Positions 43,981-53,418 of a stretch of DNA of 64,000 bases are shown here, piece after piece. The notes under the pieces were generated by a model. That model was given only the letters and a program-made list of their open reading frames with translations, did no database searches and was not told where the DNA came from. Position 1 is the stretch's first letter. Each line of letters opens with the position of its first letter. Made by a program: the position numbers and the translations under genes. The DNA comes from G965197555 sp965197555 (GTDB lineage Bacteria > Chloroflexota > Dehalococcoidia > Lucifugimonadales > UBA3495). Location: contig OZ240213.1 of NCBI GenBank assembly GCA_965197555.1, forward strand, positions 1,550,001 through 1,614,000, written 5' to 3'.

Positions 43981-44486
43981 TCCTTGAGGTTCAGGAACAC
44001 CACTATGGGCCGGTGGGTCATTTGAGCATAGTCGTATGCTTGCTCGATAGCCCGCGGCCAACTGCCCAACGGGACCCGATAGTCCAGCACAAATGCTTTG
44101 ATCTTCATGGTTTCTACCATATCTACTGCTGTTTCCGAGAACTGGAAATTGGCGGCATTGAACTCGCCGAAGCCTCCACGACGGATAGCAAGAATCAGCA
44201 TGGGAGAGTGATAAGCGGTAGCGTAGGTTGTGAGAGCCCCGATGGAGTTGCCTAGCCCGGTGTCCTGATAGAAAAGGACAACCTTTTTCTTGGTCATCGC
44301 CAGCCCGGAGGCGATGCCGATGCCTTCCTCCTCTTTGGCCACCGGAAAGGTCCGCACCCCGGGCTTGTTTTCAAAGTGGGCTATAACCGGGGCGCCGAAA
44401 CTGTCCGGCACATGGACAAAGAACTCGATGCCGATGGCTTCCAGGCCATCAATAACTGCCGTGCATGCTTCATCCGGATAGGCCAT
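43977..44486 (-). CDS. TPP-dependent decarboxylase, alpha subunit (second set)
   Basis: A 169-residue pyrimidine-domain subunit with FFVHVPDSFGAPVIAH, the catalytic Glu region AKEEEGIGIASGLAM and VVLFYQDTGLGNSI. It resembles sulfopyruvate decarboxylase ComD. The ATG at 44486 is chosen; a TTG one codon upstream is also possible. It forms a two-gene operon with the beta subunit. The substrate is unknown. Confidence 0.82.
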   Translation of the reverse strand: MAYPDEACTAVIDGLEAIGIEFFVHVPDSFGAPVIAHFENKPGVRTFPVAKEEEGIGIASGLAMTKKKVVLFYQDTGLGNSIGALTTYATAYHSPMLILAIRRGGFGEFNAANFQFSETAVDMVETMKIKAFVLDYRVPLGSWPRAIEQAYDYAQMTHRPIVVFLNLKE

Positions 44487-44559
44487 CAATGAACCCGCAT
44501 GGTCAGGCTTGGGACATCAATTTGCCGAGCGAAGGCACCCGCCAACCTCAGGCCCAGCA

Positions 44560-45090
44560 TTAACCGTTCCGGTTCAACCTCTTTTGCTGGTCTTGAAGTA
44601 GCTCCACGTCCTCCCTGGACCGGCCAAATATATGGGGTACGTCCCATTGCTCTAAACCGCTATAGGTGTCGATCTGGGACCGGTGATGCACCTCGTGCTC
44701 CAGCATCATCATCAGCACGCGCCAGCCGCTCAGAGTACCATCGGTGTCGATCATTGGCACGCGGCGGTTGAGCAAATCGGCAGGCGTTCCAGAAATCCGT
44801 TGGTGAAATTCCCTGGCCGATTCCTCGGTGGCGGTTATCCATTCTGACCTGATACTAGTGGGAGGTACCGGCCAGTTGAAGACCCACCCGTCGCCTTTGT
44901 AGGCATTGGCGAAGTAGAGGCGAGACTCCGCAATGTGATGGACAATCTGAGCGATGGTCCATCCTTTTTCCCCTTGGCCTGTGGGAGGTGACCAGGTCTC
45001 CGCCGCAGCAGGTAACGCCGCTATATCACGCAGGGTGCGGCGGTGGACGGAGTCGAAGTAACGCAAGAATGCTTGAGGATCGCTTATCAC
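44560..45090 (-). CDS. DinB family protein
   Basis: A 176-residue four-helix protein with the DinB metal-binding His pattern: HHIAESR in the second helix and EHEVHHRSQI in the late helix. DinB/YfiT-like proteins are metal-dependent enzymes, often thiol transferases or hydrolases, and many remain unassigned. It lies 73 nt upstream of the second TPP set on the same strand and may be co-transcribed. Confidence 0.85.
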   Translation of the reverse strand: MISDPQAFLRYFDSVHRRTLRDIAALPAAAETWSPPTGQGEKGWTIAQIVHHIAESRLYFANAYKGDGWVFNWPVPPTSIRSEWITATEESAREFHQRISGTPADLLNRRVPMIDTDGTLSGWRVLMMMLEHEVHHRSQIDTYSGLEQWDVPHIFGRSREDVELLQDQQKRLNRNG

Positions 45091-45166
45091 TAAGTTAACT
45101 TCCAGGTCGAAGGCGGTTGGAATTGGGGAACGCTCGGACTGATGCTTGGGGGTCCTTCATGTGTGG

Positions 45167-45586
45167 GGAGAGCCGCGCAGACCTATAAGCCGGGTTCTGT
45201 ATCCGCTAACGGCGGATGGTGACCATCTATCTAGCCTACCCGACGTTAATCGGGCCCCGCTGGAGGCGGGCGACGTTACCATCGAAGTCGAGCAGCCTAC
45301 CCGGGGACGGGCCGGGCGCCCACTGTCCCCCTATTCGGCCTTGCTCCAAGTGGGGTTTGGCCGCTGCTGCGTCACCGCAGACAGCCGGACGCTCTTACCG
45401 TCCGATTTCACCCTTCCCTCGACGGATCGAGGGGGTATGTTTCTGTGCCACTTTCCGTCCCCTCCGGCGGTACCGGAGGGGCCTGGGTGTTACCCAGCAC
45501 CCTGCCCGGAGGAGCCCGGACTTTCCTCCCCGCCAGCAACATATGTTCCTGGCGCGGCGGTCACCCGGTCTACAGGGCTCCCACCA
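45167..45586 (-). ncRNA. rnpB: RNase P RNA (class A)
   Basis: RNase P RNA cleaves the 5' leader from pre-tRNA. On the minus strand it has the universal 5' core GAGGAAAGUCCGGGCUCC (complement of 45511-45528), GGAGCAAGGCC, GUAGGCUGC and the 3' core AGAACCCGGCUUAUAG (complement of 45183-45198). Helix P1 forms between GAGCCCUGUAGACC at the 5' end and GGUCUGCGCGGCUC at the 3' end, which sets the boundaries. The length of about 420 nt fits bacterial class A. No clear terminator was found after the 3' end. Confidence 0.95.
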
Positions 45587-45592
45587 AGCGGC

Positions 45593-45621
45593 ACTCTAGC
45601 ATATCGCCATATGAGGGTCAA
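45593..45621 (-). promoter_or_regulatory. rnpB promoter
   Basis: On the minus strand TTGACC (complement of 45616-45621) and TAGAGT (complement of 45593-45598) are 17 bases apart. The predicted start, about 7 bases downstream, coincides with the 5' end of helix P1. Confidence 0.65.
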
Positions 45622-45918
45622 GGTAAATATGAAGTAGCTGAGCCGCTCCCGCGGGATACGCAAAATCTCTACATACTCGACGGGGAGGCTGGCTACGTAG
45701 AGGGAGTATCTTTGAGGGGTGGCCTGTACAACCTGGGCTCGCCGCCCGGAATGAATTCACTGGCAGCCTGGGCCTAGGAGCAGTATGCGGTGGTGAAAGG
45801 ACTGGGACAGGACCGTTGCTGGAATCTGTGATTGGAAGCCGTCGCCGGGGAGGATTTCCGGGGGTGGACATAGCCTCATGCGCGTGGTCGACGGTGCCTT
45901 ACACCTGTCGACGAAACA
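45622..45918. other. Intergenic region upstream of rnpB
   Basis: About 300 bases between the rnpB promoter and the zinc-ribbon gene. Only short frames without ribosome binding sites occur and I see no gene, repeat or clear hairpin. Confidence 0.4.
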
Positions 45919-46620
45919 TTAGCCCAGGCACAAGATGCGACCGCAAGTACTACATAAAACGATCATGCGCCCATGCCGTACCTGCTGGTGGTCCCTGGTG
46001 GGCAAGGACATTCTGCAACCCTGGCAAAGTCCCCTTTCGACTTTGGCCACGGCTACGCCGCCTTTGGCCCGTCTCAATCCCTCGTATCTTTGTATTTCTA
46101 CTGCGTCTAGGGTGGCCACCAGGCTACCCCGTTGAGACTCCACGGTTTGTCGCTCCTGCCCCAGGCTCTGTAGTTGGCCTTGTAATTCGGCCTGCCGGGT
46201 TTCCCACGCGGCGCGGGTTTCGGTCAACTCCTTCCCCAGCTCGGCACATCGGGCTTGGCATTCTTCGGACTGCAGGGAGAGCTCCAACAGTGCTGCTTCC
46301 TGCTGCTCCAACAACTGCCGGGCTCGAGAGGCTTCCTGCTCCAAGCTTGCCAAGTCCCTCGGGTTGGTGACGTCACCGCTGTAGAGCTGCTCGTCTAGCT
46401 GGGCAGATCTGTCTCGTTGAGTTTGGGCGTCCTGCTGTTGGGTTGTTTGTTGCCCTTGGACATCTTTGAGACGATCGGACAGTTGCTCCAACTCCGATTC
46501 CATCTGGTCCGTCTTGAGACCATTCTGAAGCTCCCTCTCCGCCCTGGTCAGCTCGCCCCCGACGCGGTCTAGGATCAGGTCCAGCTCTTGCAAGGAGAAC
46601 AGTTGTTTGGCGGTAGTCAT
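45919..46620 (-). CDS. Coiled-coil protein with C-terminal C4 zinc ribbon
   Basis: A 233-residue protein: a long antiparallel coiled coil (about 5-180, rich in Gln, Glu and Leu) and a C-terminal zinc ribbon with CQGC and CSTCGRIL. This is the DUF164/CdsZ-type family, found widely in bacteria and proposed to bind nucleic acid or ribosomes; its role is not settled. Homologues are often near rnpB, as here. The start at 46620 places the first helix (KQLFSLQELD) at the N terminus; an ATG at 46674 is possible. Confidence 0.85.
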   Translation of the reverse strand: MTTAKQLFSLQELDLILDRVGGELTRAERELQNGLKTDQMESELEQLSDRLKDVQGQQTTQQQDAQTQRDRSAQLDEQLYSGDVTNPRDLASLEQEASRARQLLEQQEAALLELSLQSEECQARCAELGKELTETRAAWETRQAELQGQLQSLGQERQTVESQRGSLVATLDAVEIQRYEGLRRAKGGVAVAKVERGLCQGCRMSLPTRDHQQVRHGRMIVLCSTCGRILCLG

Positions 46621-46845
46621 GTTGGTCGCCCCATCACAGCCAAAAGAATCGTATCGGGTCGTCCATCGCTGCATCCGATTCTAGGAAGTGGCGCAACCTT
46701 TGTCAACGGCAGCCAATTGGTTGGGGATGGTCTTCCAAATGTGTTTCAGTCACCCCGGGAGTTGGTTTCATGCCATCCTTTCCGGGCCTCGGCCTGTCCG
46801 GTATAGTAGTGCCTAAGTTTCGGTGAGGCGGTGGGGGTAGCGATC

Positions 46846-48099
46846 ATGCCTATGCGAATTCTGCATTTTTCAGACCTGCACATTGGTGTAGAGAATTATG
46901 GCCGGGTCGACCCGGAAACAGGCCTCTCTACCCGCTTGGGAGATTTTCTGACGTCACTGGACCAGTTGGTTGAACACGCTCTCACCCAGGATGTAGACCT
47001 GGTGCTGATGGCCGGAGATGCCTACAAGGGCCGGGACCCTTCCCAGACCCACCAGCGCGAGTTCGCTCGCCGGCTCGCCCGGCTGTCCGCCGCGGGTATC
47101 CCGGTCTTCCTCCTGGTGGGCAACCACGATCTTCCAAATGCCGCGAGCCGGGCGACGGCGGTGGAAATATTTCCGACGCTCCAGGTTCCGAACATCTATG
47201 TGGGCAGCAATCTTCAGATATACCAGGTTGCCACTCGTTCCGGACCACTACAAGTTTTGGCGGTGCCCTGGCCGAGGCGCAGCTCCTTGCTGTCCAGAGA
47301 AGAGTCCCGAGGCTTTTCCATAGACGAGGTACGCCAAGAGACCGAACGGCGCATAACCGAAGCCGTTGCCGGTCGAGTGGAGCAGCTTGACCCGGATATA
47401 CCCGCTATCCTAACGGGTCATGTGACCGTCAATGGCGCAACGGTGGGCAGCGAACGGTCAATGATGGTGGGCCAAGACCACGTCCTCCAAGTAAGCGCGC
47501 TACACCATCCTAGCCTGGACTACGTCGGCTTAGGGCACATCCATAAACACCAAGTGCTCCGTCGGGACAGTCCTTTGATGGCCTACTCGGGGAGCTTGCA
47601 GAGGGTGGACTTTAGCGAAGAGAAAGACCAAAAAGGCTTCTGTATAATCGAGCTTGAGCCATCCGCTCCCCAAGGGAGCCGGTTGGTTGATTTCCGGTTC
47701 GAGGGCTTGCAGGCTCGGCCCTTCGTAACGGTGGATGTAAAGATTGCTCCGGGAGAGCCCGACCCAACCAACGCGGTGCTCCGGGCCATCGCCAGGAACG
47801 ACATAGCCGACGCCGTGGTCCGGGTCCGCATTAACCTACCGTCCGAAGCGGAACCGCAACTGAGAGAAGCGGAAATACGTAGTGCTTTGGAGCCGTCCCA
47901 TTTCGTCGCAGCCATCAACAAAGAGGTGGAGGGCAGCAGAAGGACCAGGTTGGACGCGGAGACTGCGGAGGAACTTCAGCCATTGGAGGCCCTCAAACTC
48001 TACCTTGACAGCAGATCGGTGGAAGCGGACCGGAAAGAGAGAGTTCTTCAAAGAGGACAGCAAGTCATCGAGGAGGAGCTGTCGCGGCGTAGCGATTGA
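46846..48099 (+). CDS. sbcD: DNA double-strand-break exonuclease SbcD-like
   Basis: The SbcD/Mre11 metallophosphoesterase has HFSDLHIG, AGDAYKG (a Tyr replaces the usual Leu/Phe), VGNHDLPN, LTGHVTV and LGHIHKH, which are all five phosphoesterase motifs. Length 417 with a capping domain at about 285-390 is normal. SbcD pairs with the ATPase SbcC to process DNA ends, but no sbcC follows. Three start codons are close together (GTG 46831, ATG 46846, ATG 46852); I use 46846. Confidence 0.88.
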   Translation: MPMRILHFSDLHIGVENYGRVDPETGLSTRLGDFLTSLDQLVEHALTQDVDLVLMAGDAYKGRDPSQTHQREFARRLARLSAAGIPVFLLVGNHDLPNAASRATAVEIFPTLQVPNIYVGSNLQIYQVATRSGPLQVLAVPWPRRSSLLSREESRGFSIDEVRQETERRITEAVAGRVEQLDPDIPAILTGHVTVNGATVGSERSMMVGQDHVLQVSALHHPSLDYVGLGHIHKHQVLRRDSPLMAYSGSLQRVDFSEEKDQKGFCIIELEPSAPQGSRLVDFRFEGLQARPFVTVDVKIAPGEPDPTNAVLRAIARNDIADAVVRVRINLPSEAEPQLREAEIRSALEPSHFVAAINKEVEGSRRTRLDAETAEELQPLEALKLYLDSRSVEADRKERVLQRGQQVIEEELSRRSD

Positions 48100-48203
48100 C
48101 TCTTCGCCAAAGCCAATTCGCCAGTCCGGGTGGGATTGAATCGACCGTATTGTGCCCACAATAATTAAGGGCCAAGAAGACGAACTGCTAGAGGAGACAG
48201 ATC

Positions 48204-48725
48204 ATGGCCAGAATCAACATGATTCATCATATCAACATCCAGATTACCGACCGTGAGCAAACCAGGGAGTGGTACGAAAGAGTATTGGGAGCCCAGTTCC
48301 TAGACCGGGGGCCCGCTCTAAACCAACGTCAGCTACAATTGCGCATCGGCAACGCCGAGGTCCACACCAGCGATGTTGACGAAGCGGTTATGGTTCCCCG
48401 GGTCCATTTCGCTCTGGAAGTCGACGACTGGGATGACATGCTCTCCCACTTGGAGCAACAGGGGATTTCATACTCCCGGACTGCGGGCGGAGCGTTCGGC
48501 GGCAACATCGGCGGGACCGATCCGGGCCAGGGGCAACGAGAAGATACCGACGAGTATTACACTTACATCAACGACCCTGACGACAACCTCATAGAGCTGG
48601 TACAGCACCCGCGGGGGTTGGAAGACGCCCACGGTCAGTCCGTGAGCCTTACCCGAAACGTCGAGAACCTGAGGTGGACGCAGATCCCGGGATTTGTCGA
48701 CGCCGCGTACGTCAAGACGTCCTAG
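48204..48725 (+). CDS. VOC family protein
   Basis: A 173-residue VOC unit. Metal ligands look present: His in MIHHINIQI, His in PRVHFALEV and Glu in DNLIELVQH. A Gly/Asp-rich loop (GGNIGGTDPGQGQ) and a 35-residue C-terminal tail are extra. GAGGAGA precedes the ATG well. It could be a lyase, dioxygenase or binding protein. A GC-rich hairpin follows, between this gene and the converging Asp-box gene. Confidence 0.82.
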   Translation: MARINMIHHINIQITDREQTREWYERVLGAQFLDRGPALNQRQLQLRIGNAEVHTSDVDEAVMVPRVHFALEVDDWDDMLSHLEQQGISYSRTAGGAFGGNIGGTDPGQGQREDTDEYYTYINDPDDNLIELVQHPRGLEDAHGQSVSLTRNVENLRWTQIPGFVDAAYVKTS

Positions 48726-48870
48726 GGGCCAAATCCATCTAGTGAGATGGCGCAACTACCCTCTTATTAGCCCCATGCCAAGGGAATGTTGACCCGTGGT
48801 GCTAATAGGTCCGGGATCCTCTTCCTCCGGAGATGCGCCTGCCAATAATCCTTGAAATAAGGCCACATGC

Positions 48871-48909
48871 AACAGCGGCGGCCCTACTCTAAGGCCGCCG
48901 CTGCTATTT
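48871..48909. terminator. Hairpin between converging genes
   Basis: An 11-bp perfect stem (48873-48883 with 48893-48903) and a 9-base loop are followed by CTATTTG. The T-run is weak, so termination is probable but not certain. Confidence 0.6.
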
Positions 48910-48992
48910 GCCGTAGCCCCTCTCCTTGGTGGGAAGGACAAGCTTAGAGACCATCAACCCCAGGTTAGCCCTCCTGCATCCAGCAGGAAGCG

Positions 48993-49991
48993 CTAGTTGG
49001 GCGCTACTATCAGCGAGCTAATCGCAATGTTGGGCAAGCTCACCGGCAATTGAGTCCAAGATTTTCCTCGGTCATTGCTGTAGAAAATCTTCCCAGCGTC
49101 AGTGCCGGCATATACTCGCCCGGGATGGGCGGAGTCCCAATCAATCGCCACCACCATGTCGTCATCCGAGCCCAGACCGTTCACCAATGTCCACTGACGG
49201 CCGCCGTCCTCAGATCTGTAAAATTGGGGATTGTTGCGGCCCGCGCTGCTGGAGACGGTCACCAAGACCAGATCGGCGTCGTCGGGCGCGGAGTTGATGT
49301 GCAGAGTGTAGCGCCGGTCTAGCCCGTCATTGATCTTCTCCCAGTGATTACCTTGGTCGTCGCTGCGGTACGGCGCCTCGGCAGTGGCGATGTACAACCG
49401 CTCCGGATGGGTTGGACTAAGATTGACGAAGTGAATGTCGTCGTGAATACCTTCAAGTTGCCGCCAAGTCGAGCCTCCGTCCAGAGACCGTACCATGCCG
49501 CCCACTTCGATCCCAGCGTAAATGGCCTCGGGATTGTTCGGAGCCATTCTCAACTCACGCACGTGGGAGTCCCGAGTCTCTGCGTGGAAGAACCACTTAG
49601 TAGACTCCGGAACGGCCTGGAAACTCAGGTGCTCCTCCCAGGTTGCTCCGCCATCCTGGGAACGGAAGACCGCGGCCGGTTCGCTGCCGACGTAGACCTG
49701 GTCCCCATCGTCCGGGTGGACCAGAACGCTGTGGGCGTAATCGGTGGGATAGGAACTCAGGTGCCGCCAACTGCCACCGCCGTCGTCGGTCCGGTAGACG
49801 CCTGCTTCGTAAGCCGCCAGAAATGCCCGTCCCGGCACGGAGGTGCTGGCCGACAAGCGGGCTGCGGCGTTGGGCGTGGGAGTCACGTTGCCCTGTTGCC
49901 AGGTCTCCCCACCGTCCGAACTGGCGACGGCACAGACCCCGGCGTGCATACCAACGTACAGTTTCCGATTGGAATCATTGCTCTGCGTCAT
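48993..49991 (-). CDS. Asp-box (BNR) repeat beta-propeller protein
   Basis: A 332-residue protein with seven Asp-box motifs of the S-x-D-x-G-x-x-W type (SSDGGETW, RTDDGGGSW, RSQDGGATW, RSLDGGSTW, RSDDQGNHW, RSEDGGRQW, YSNDRGKSW), spaced about 35-55 residues apart. This fits a sialidase/sortilin-like propeller. No signal peptide and no sialidase arginine triad is evident, so it is probably a cytoplasmic binding or unknown-function propeller. TAGGAGA precedes the ATG. Next to it is the gentisate-dioxygenase-like gene. Confidence 0.85.
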   Translation of the reverse strand: MTQSNDSNRKLYVGMHAGVCAVASSDGGETWQQGNVTPTPNAAARLSASTSVPGRAFLAAYEAGVYRTDDGGGSWRHLSSYPTDYAHSVLVHPDDGDQVYVGSEPAAVFRSQDGGATWEEHLSFQAVPESTKWFFHAETRDSHVRELRMAPNNPEAIYAGIEVGGMVRSLDGGSTWRQLEGIHDDIHFVNLSPTHPERLYIATAEAPYRSDDQGNHWEKINDGLDRRYTLHINSAPDDADLVLVTVSSSAGRNNPQFYRSEDGGRQWTLVNGLGSDDDMVVAIDWDSAHPGRVYAGTDAGKIFYSNDRGKSWTQLPVSLPNIAISSLIVAPN

Positions 49992-50062
49992 AACTGTGTT
50001 CTCCTATGTGACGGTAGATCGGATTCTCTATTGTAGTTACACATTGATTATGACTTGCGTAG

Positions 50063-51151
50063 CTAGGCCGTTTCAAGGTTGGGCTTGACCCCGGTGACCG
50101 TCTGATGGCCAGACTTCTCCTCCAACGCCTCTTCCCGGTAAAGGGCCAGCGCCTTCATGATGGGTCCGTCTTGAATCGAGAACAGGATAGCTTCCTGACC
50201 GAACTCGTTGGCGTGCTCGTGCCAAGCCCAAGACGGCACCACGAACATGTCTCCTCTGGTCCAGTCGAATCGCTGCCCATTGATAATGCTGTGACCTTCC
50301 CCTTCGAATACTTGGTAAACCGTGCTGGTGGTGTGCCGGTGGGCTCTGGTGTGAACCCCCGGTTGAATCATTTGAATCCAGCATGACATGCTCCGCAAGA
50401 CTGGGCCGCCGGTGGCTGGGTCTGAGTACTCCATAGCCACGTCGTCGAAGGGGCTGGAGGCCACTTGGGACAGATGCCACAGGGCTTCGTAGGTCCTCTC
50501 CCATTTGTAATGCCATAGAGGTGAATGATCCAGGCGGGTCTCCTCCCAGGCTGGCCGCAGGGCCCCGGAAGCGTACCTACGCTCAGATTGGCCAGCGCCC
50601 ATTACCGGCTGTTGGTCCTCAGGATAAGGTTCGTAGAACGTGGCCTCCAAATTGCGTACCAATGGGGTGTCCAATCCGTCCAGCCATATCATCGGCTCAA
50701 TACCTTCGTTGCCGTGGTCGTGCCAGGTCCAAGACGGTGTCAGAATTAGGTCGCCCCGCTCCATGTTGCACCTGTCTCCCTCCACCGTGGTATAGGCCCC
50801 TTCTCCTTGCAGGATCCAGCGGATCGCCGTGGGCGTGTGGCGATGAGCGGGCGCGCATTCACCAGGGAGAAGTAGCTGCAAAGCGGCCGAAATGGTGTGA
50901 GTGGTGCCGTGCTCCAGACCTGGATTGGCCAGCCGCAATACCCGTCGCTCCACCTCCCGGTCAGGGGTGACGATCTCGCCGCTGCGATGCACTAGCGGTT
51001 CGGCATCAGCCCAGCGCCAGAGAAAAGGGACAACGTTCGCTTGACGTTCCAACCCGACGCCGGTCCAGGCGGGCTTTAGGCCGGCGTCTTGGGTGTCCTC
51101 ATAGAAACGCTCGAGTTCCTCCGGACTGACCCTACTACCTTGTACTGCCAT
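50063..51151 (-). CDS. Gentisate 1,2-dioxygenase-like double cupin
   Basis: A 362-residue bicupin. The first cupin has PAHRHTPTAIRW with the iron-binding HxH and PSWTWHDHGNE; the second has RAHRHTTSTVYQ and PSWAWHEHANE. This is the pattern of gentisate and 1-hydroxy-2-naphthoate dioxygenases, which cleave aromatic rings with Fe(II) and oxygen. The second cupin keeps its HxH, unlike many enzymes where only one is intact. AAAGGAGG precedes the ATG. The neighbouring amidases and CoA transferases fit a catabolic role. Confidence 0.82.
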   Translation of the reverse strand: MAVQGSRVSPEELERFYEDTQDAGLKPAWTGVGLERQANVVPFLWRWADAEPLVHRSGEIVTPDREVERRVLRLANPGLEHGTTHTISAALQLLLPGECAPAHRHTPTAIRWILQGEGAYTTVEGDRCNMERGDLILTPSWTWHDHGNEGIEPMIWLDGLDTPLVRNLEATFYEPYPEDQQPVMGAGQSERRYASGALRPAWEETRLDHSPLWHYKWERTYEALWHLSQVASSPFDDVAMEYSDPATGGPVLRSMSCWIQMIQPGVHTRAHRHTTSTVYQVFEGEGHSIINGQRFDWTRGDMFVVPSWAWHEHANEFGQEAILFSIQDGPIMKALALYREEALEEKSGHQTVTGVKPNLETA

Positions 51152-51398
51152 GTCTTGCCTCCTTTCGCGGGCCGCTTGCGCTGTACAATGCTGAATTGTG
51201 GTCGTTCGTAGTTGCCGCTATTTTAGCGTCAACGAAACCTCCGGCGCAGCGTATGTTCAGTGGAACCGAGCGCCTGGAAGAGAGGAGGTTACGGCGGACC
51301 CCTGGGTCTGCATTCGCGCCGTCATAGAGGATGGGGTTGAAGTGGCCGGCAGGATTGGAGGATCAGGTACATTGGCCCCGATTCAACAGCAGCCTCTC

Positions 51399-52805
51399 TT
51401 ACACCGCCGTAGGCTGCATGGTGTGCCAAGGGGTAGCCTGCTCGTAAGCGTAGGCTACTTTGAAGATCGTCTCTTCCCCTGCTGGGCGGGCTCCGATCTG
51501 TAGCCCAATCGGCAGGCCTCCGGCACTGAACCCGCAAGGTATCGAGGCTGCTGGACAGCTTGCCAGGTTAAACATGCGCGTTAACAGGTAGGGTAGGCGG
51601 GACGCCGTCTCCTTGCTGGTTACCGGTGGGTCATCGGTGATGGGTTGAGCTGGCTTCCCTATGGTCGGCAACACCAACACGTCGTAGGTTTCAAATGCCT
51701 TGTGGACTTGGTCCTTGAGCAGACTTCTAAGTTTCTGGGCTTTGTAATAGGCTTGGGCCGGAACCAGACTGCCCACCAGTTGCTGAATCCGAACGTCATG
51801 ACCGTAGTCCTGCAGACGGTCTTTGATCCATTCTCGGTGGTTCAAGGCTGGCTCAACGGCCAGCAGAATTGACGACGCGACGCTGGCTCCCAATGTCAGG
51901 GGCAACGACACTTCTTCGACTGAAGCCCCTAGCTCTCCCAGCACGGTGGTAGCTTTGACGACTGTATCCCTAGTCTCCGCCTCTACCAAGTCGCTGTTGA
52001 GCTGCTCAGAGACAACGCCGATTTTCAGGTCTCGGATATCGCCACCCAGTGCTTGCCGATAGTCCGGCACCGGCGTATTCCAGGTCAGCGGATCCTTGGA
52101 GTCGTGGCCAGCGATGGCCCCCAGGGTGATGGCAGCGTCCTCCACGGTCCTTGAAATTGGTCCAACGGCGTCCATGGACCAAACACCTTTCATCACGCCG
52201 TAGCGGCTCACCCTGCCCCAGCTAGGACGTAGCCCCACCAAGCCACACCAAGCGGCCGGAAATCGGATTGACCCACCGGTATCTTCTCCCAGGGATGTGG
52301 CGCAAAGAAAGGCGCTAGTGGCAGCCCCCGACCCGCTGCTGGAGCCCCCTGCTGAGCTGTTCAAGTCCCACGGGTTCCGCGCAATGCTGAAGCGGTGGGA
52401 GAACCCGGTCACCGCAAACTCGGTGAGATTAGTTTTTCCCAAGACGATAGCGCCTGCTCTCTTCAGGTTGGATACGACGGTGGCGTCTTCTTCCGGAACG
52501 AAGTCCGCCAGAAATCGAGAACCGCCGGTGGACCTGATTCCTTTGGTCCAAAGCTGGTCTTTGACCGCTACCGGTATCCCGTGCAATGGACCAAGGTAGG
52601 TGCCCCGACTGATCGCTTCCTCCGCCTCCCTCGCAGCCGTAAGGGCCTCTCTACGACTAACGGTGAGATAGGCGTTCAATTTGAAGTCCAGCTCGTCGAT
52701 TCGGTCCAGATAGGCCTCGGTGGCTTCAACAGGGGAAATTTCCCTCTTCTCGATGAGGCTGGAAAGGTAGGACACCGACAAGAATGGAATGTCTGATTTA
52801 TTCAT
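51399..52805 (-). CDS. Amidase (amidase-signature family, GatA-like)
   Basis: A 468-residue amidase with the signature triad: Lys in VAVKDQL, cis-Ser and nucleophile Ser in SAGGSSSGSGAA to GEDTGGSIRFPAA. It probably hydrolyses a small amide to acid and ammonia. A GatC-like gene lies 135 nt upstream on the same strand, recalling gatCA but without gatB, so it is likely a stand-alone amidase. A close relative is encoded at 57048. GGAG precedes the ATG. Confidence 0.9.
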   Translation of the reverse strand: MNKSDIPFLSVSYLSSLIEKREISPVEATEAYLDRIDELDFKLNAYLTVSRREALTAAREAEEAISRGTYLGPLHGIPVAVKDQLWTKGIRSTGGSRFLADFVPEEDATVVSNLKRAGAIVLGKTNLTEFAVTGFSHRFSIARNPWDLNSSAGGSSSGSGAATSAFLCATSLGEDTGGSIRFPAAWCGLVGLRPSWGRVSRYGVMKGVWSMDAVGPISRTVEDAAITLGAIAGHDSKDPLTWNTPVPDYRQALGGDIRDLKIGVVSEQLNSDLVEAETRDTVVKATTVLGELGASVEEVSLPLTLGASVASSILLAVEPALNHREWIKDRLQDYGHDVRIQQLVGSLVPAQAYYKAQKLRSLLKDQVHKAFETYDVLVLPTIGKPAQPITDDPPVTSKETASRLPYLLTRMFNLASCPAASIPCGFSAGGLPIGLQIGARPAGEETIFKVAYAYEQATPWHTMQPTAV

Positions 52806-52940
52806 GGCGACTCCTGACGGGGTACCTACATGGTTAAGGCGAGGCTACTGGCTCAAAAGTGGACCGGGGTTGGCAGGCGACAGCGGGTTCAAGGGCTGGC
52901 AAAAGTACACATGCCAGGCTTGGCCGTTACAGGGGTTTGA

Positions 52941-53132
52941 TTAACCAGCCTGGGTTGGCGGGAGGATGATCGGCAAGGGCTCCACGTTTTCCAGACCCGG
53001 TGGATTTATCTGATCCAGAGCCTCCAGCAGAGCGTTGAGGCTATACATCACCTCGGTCAGCTCGGGGTCCTCGATTTCGAGCCCAACTGCATGCCCTAGG
53101 GCGCGGATCTCGTCCTTCGTTAGGTCAGCCAT
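52941..53132 (-). CDS. GatC-like small protein linked to the amidase
   Basis: A 63-residue protein with ADLTKDEIRALGHAVGLEI, a short helix and LENVEPLPIILPP, which parallels GatC's LT.DE...  helix and VEPT segment. GGGAGG lies eight bases before the ATG at 53132; the frame is open to 53297, but the longer form has no support. It precedes the amidase and probably binds it, as GatC binds GatA. I am confident of the resemblance, less of the function. Confidence 0.65.
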   Translation of the reverse strand: MADLTKDEIRALGHAVGLEIEDPELTEVMYSLNALLEALDQINPPGLENVEPLPIILPPTQAG

Positions 53133-53418
53133 TTCGACCCCTCCCGGTTCTGTACGGAGCAATATTCGAACATACTCTACCAATTCCGCTGCTGCGTCAA
53201 GGCGCATCCCCTCCATTGCCGGGACCCTCCAATTGCCACCGTCTCTCGGCTCACTACCGCTCATGGGGAGCTTATCGCTGGTGAGTGGGGCTATCAAGAA
53301 GTTATGCTATCTTCGCTTCCGGTAGAAATTGGGCAAGCTGGTAGGGCGATTCGGCTTGAGGGCAGCTACGCCATAGGCTATACTGGCCCGGACTTACAGG
53401 TTACAAGCGGGTGAAAGG

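Noticed and set aside
45146..45637. Plus-strand open frames of 110-163 codons across the RNase P region
   Set aside because: They lie on the complement of a clear rnpB with all core motifs; no protein family resemblance.
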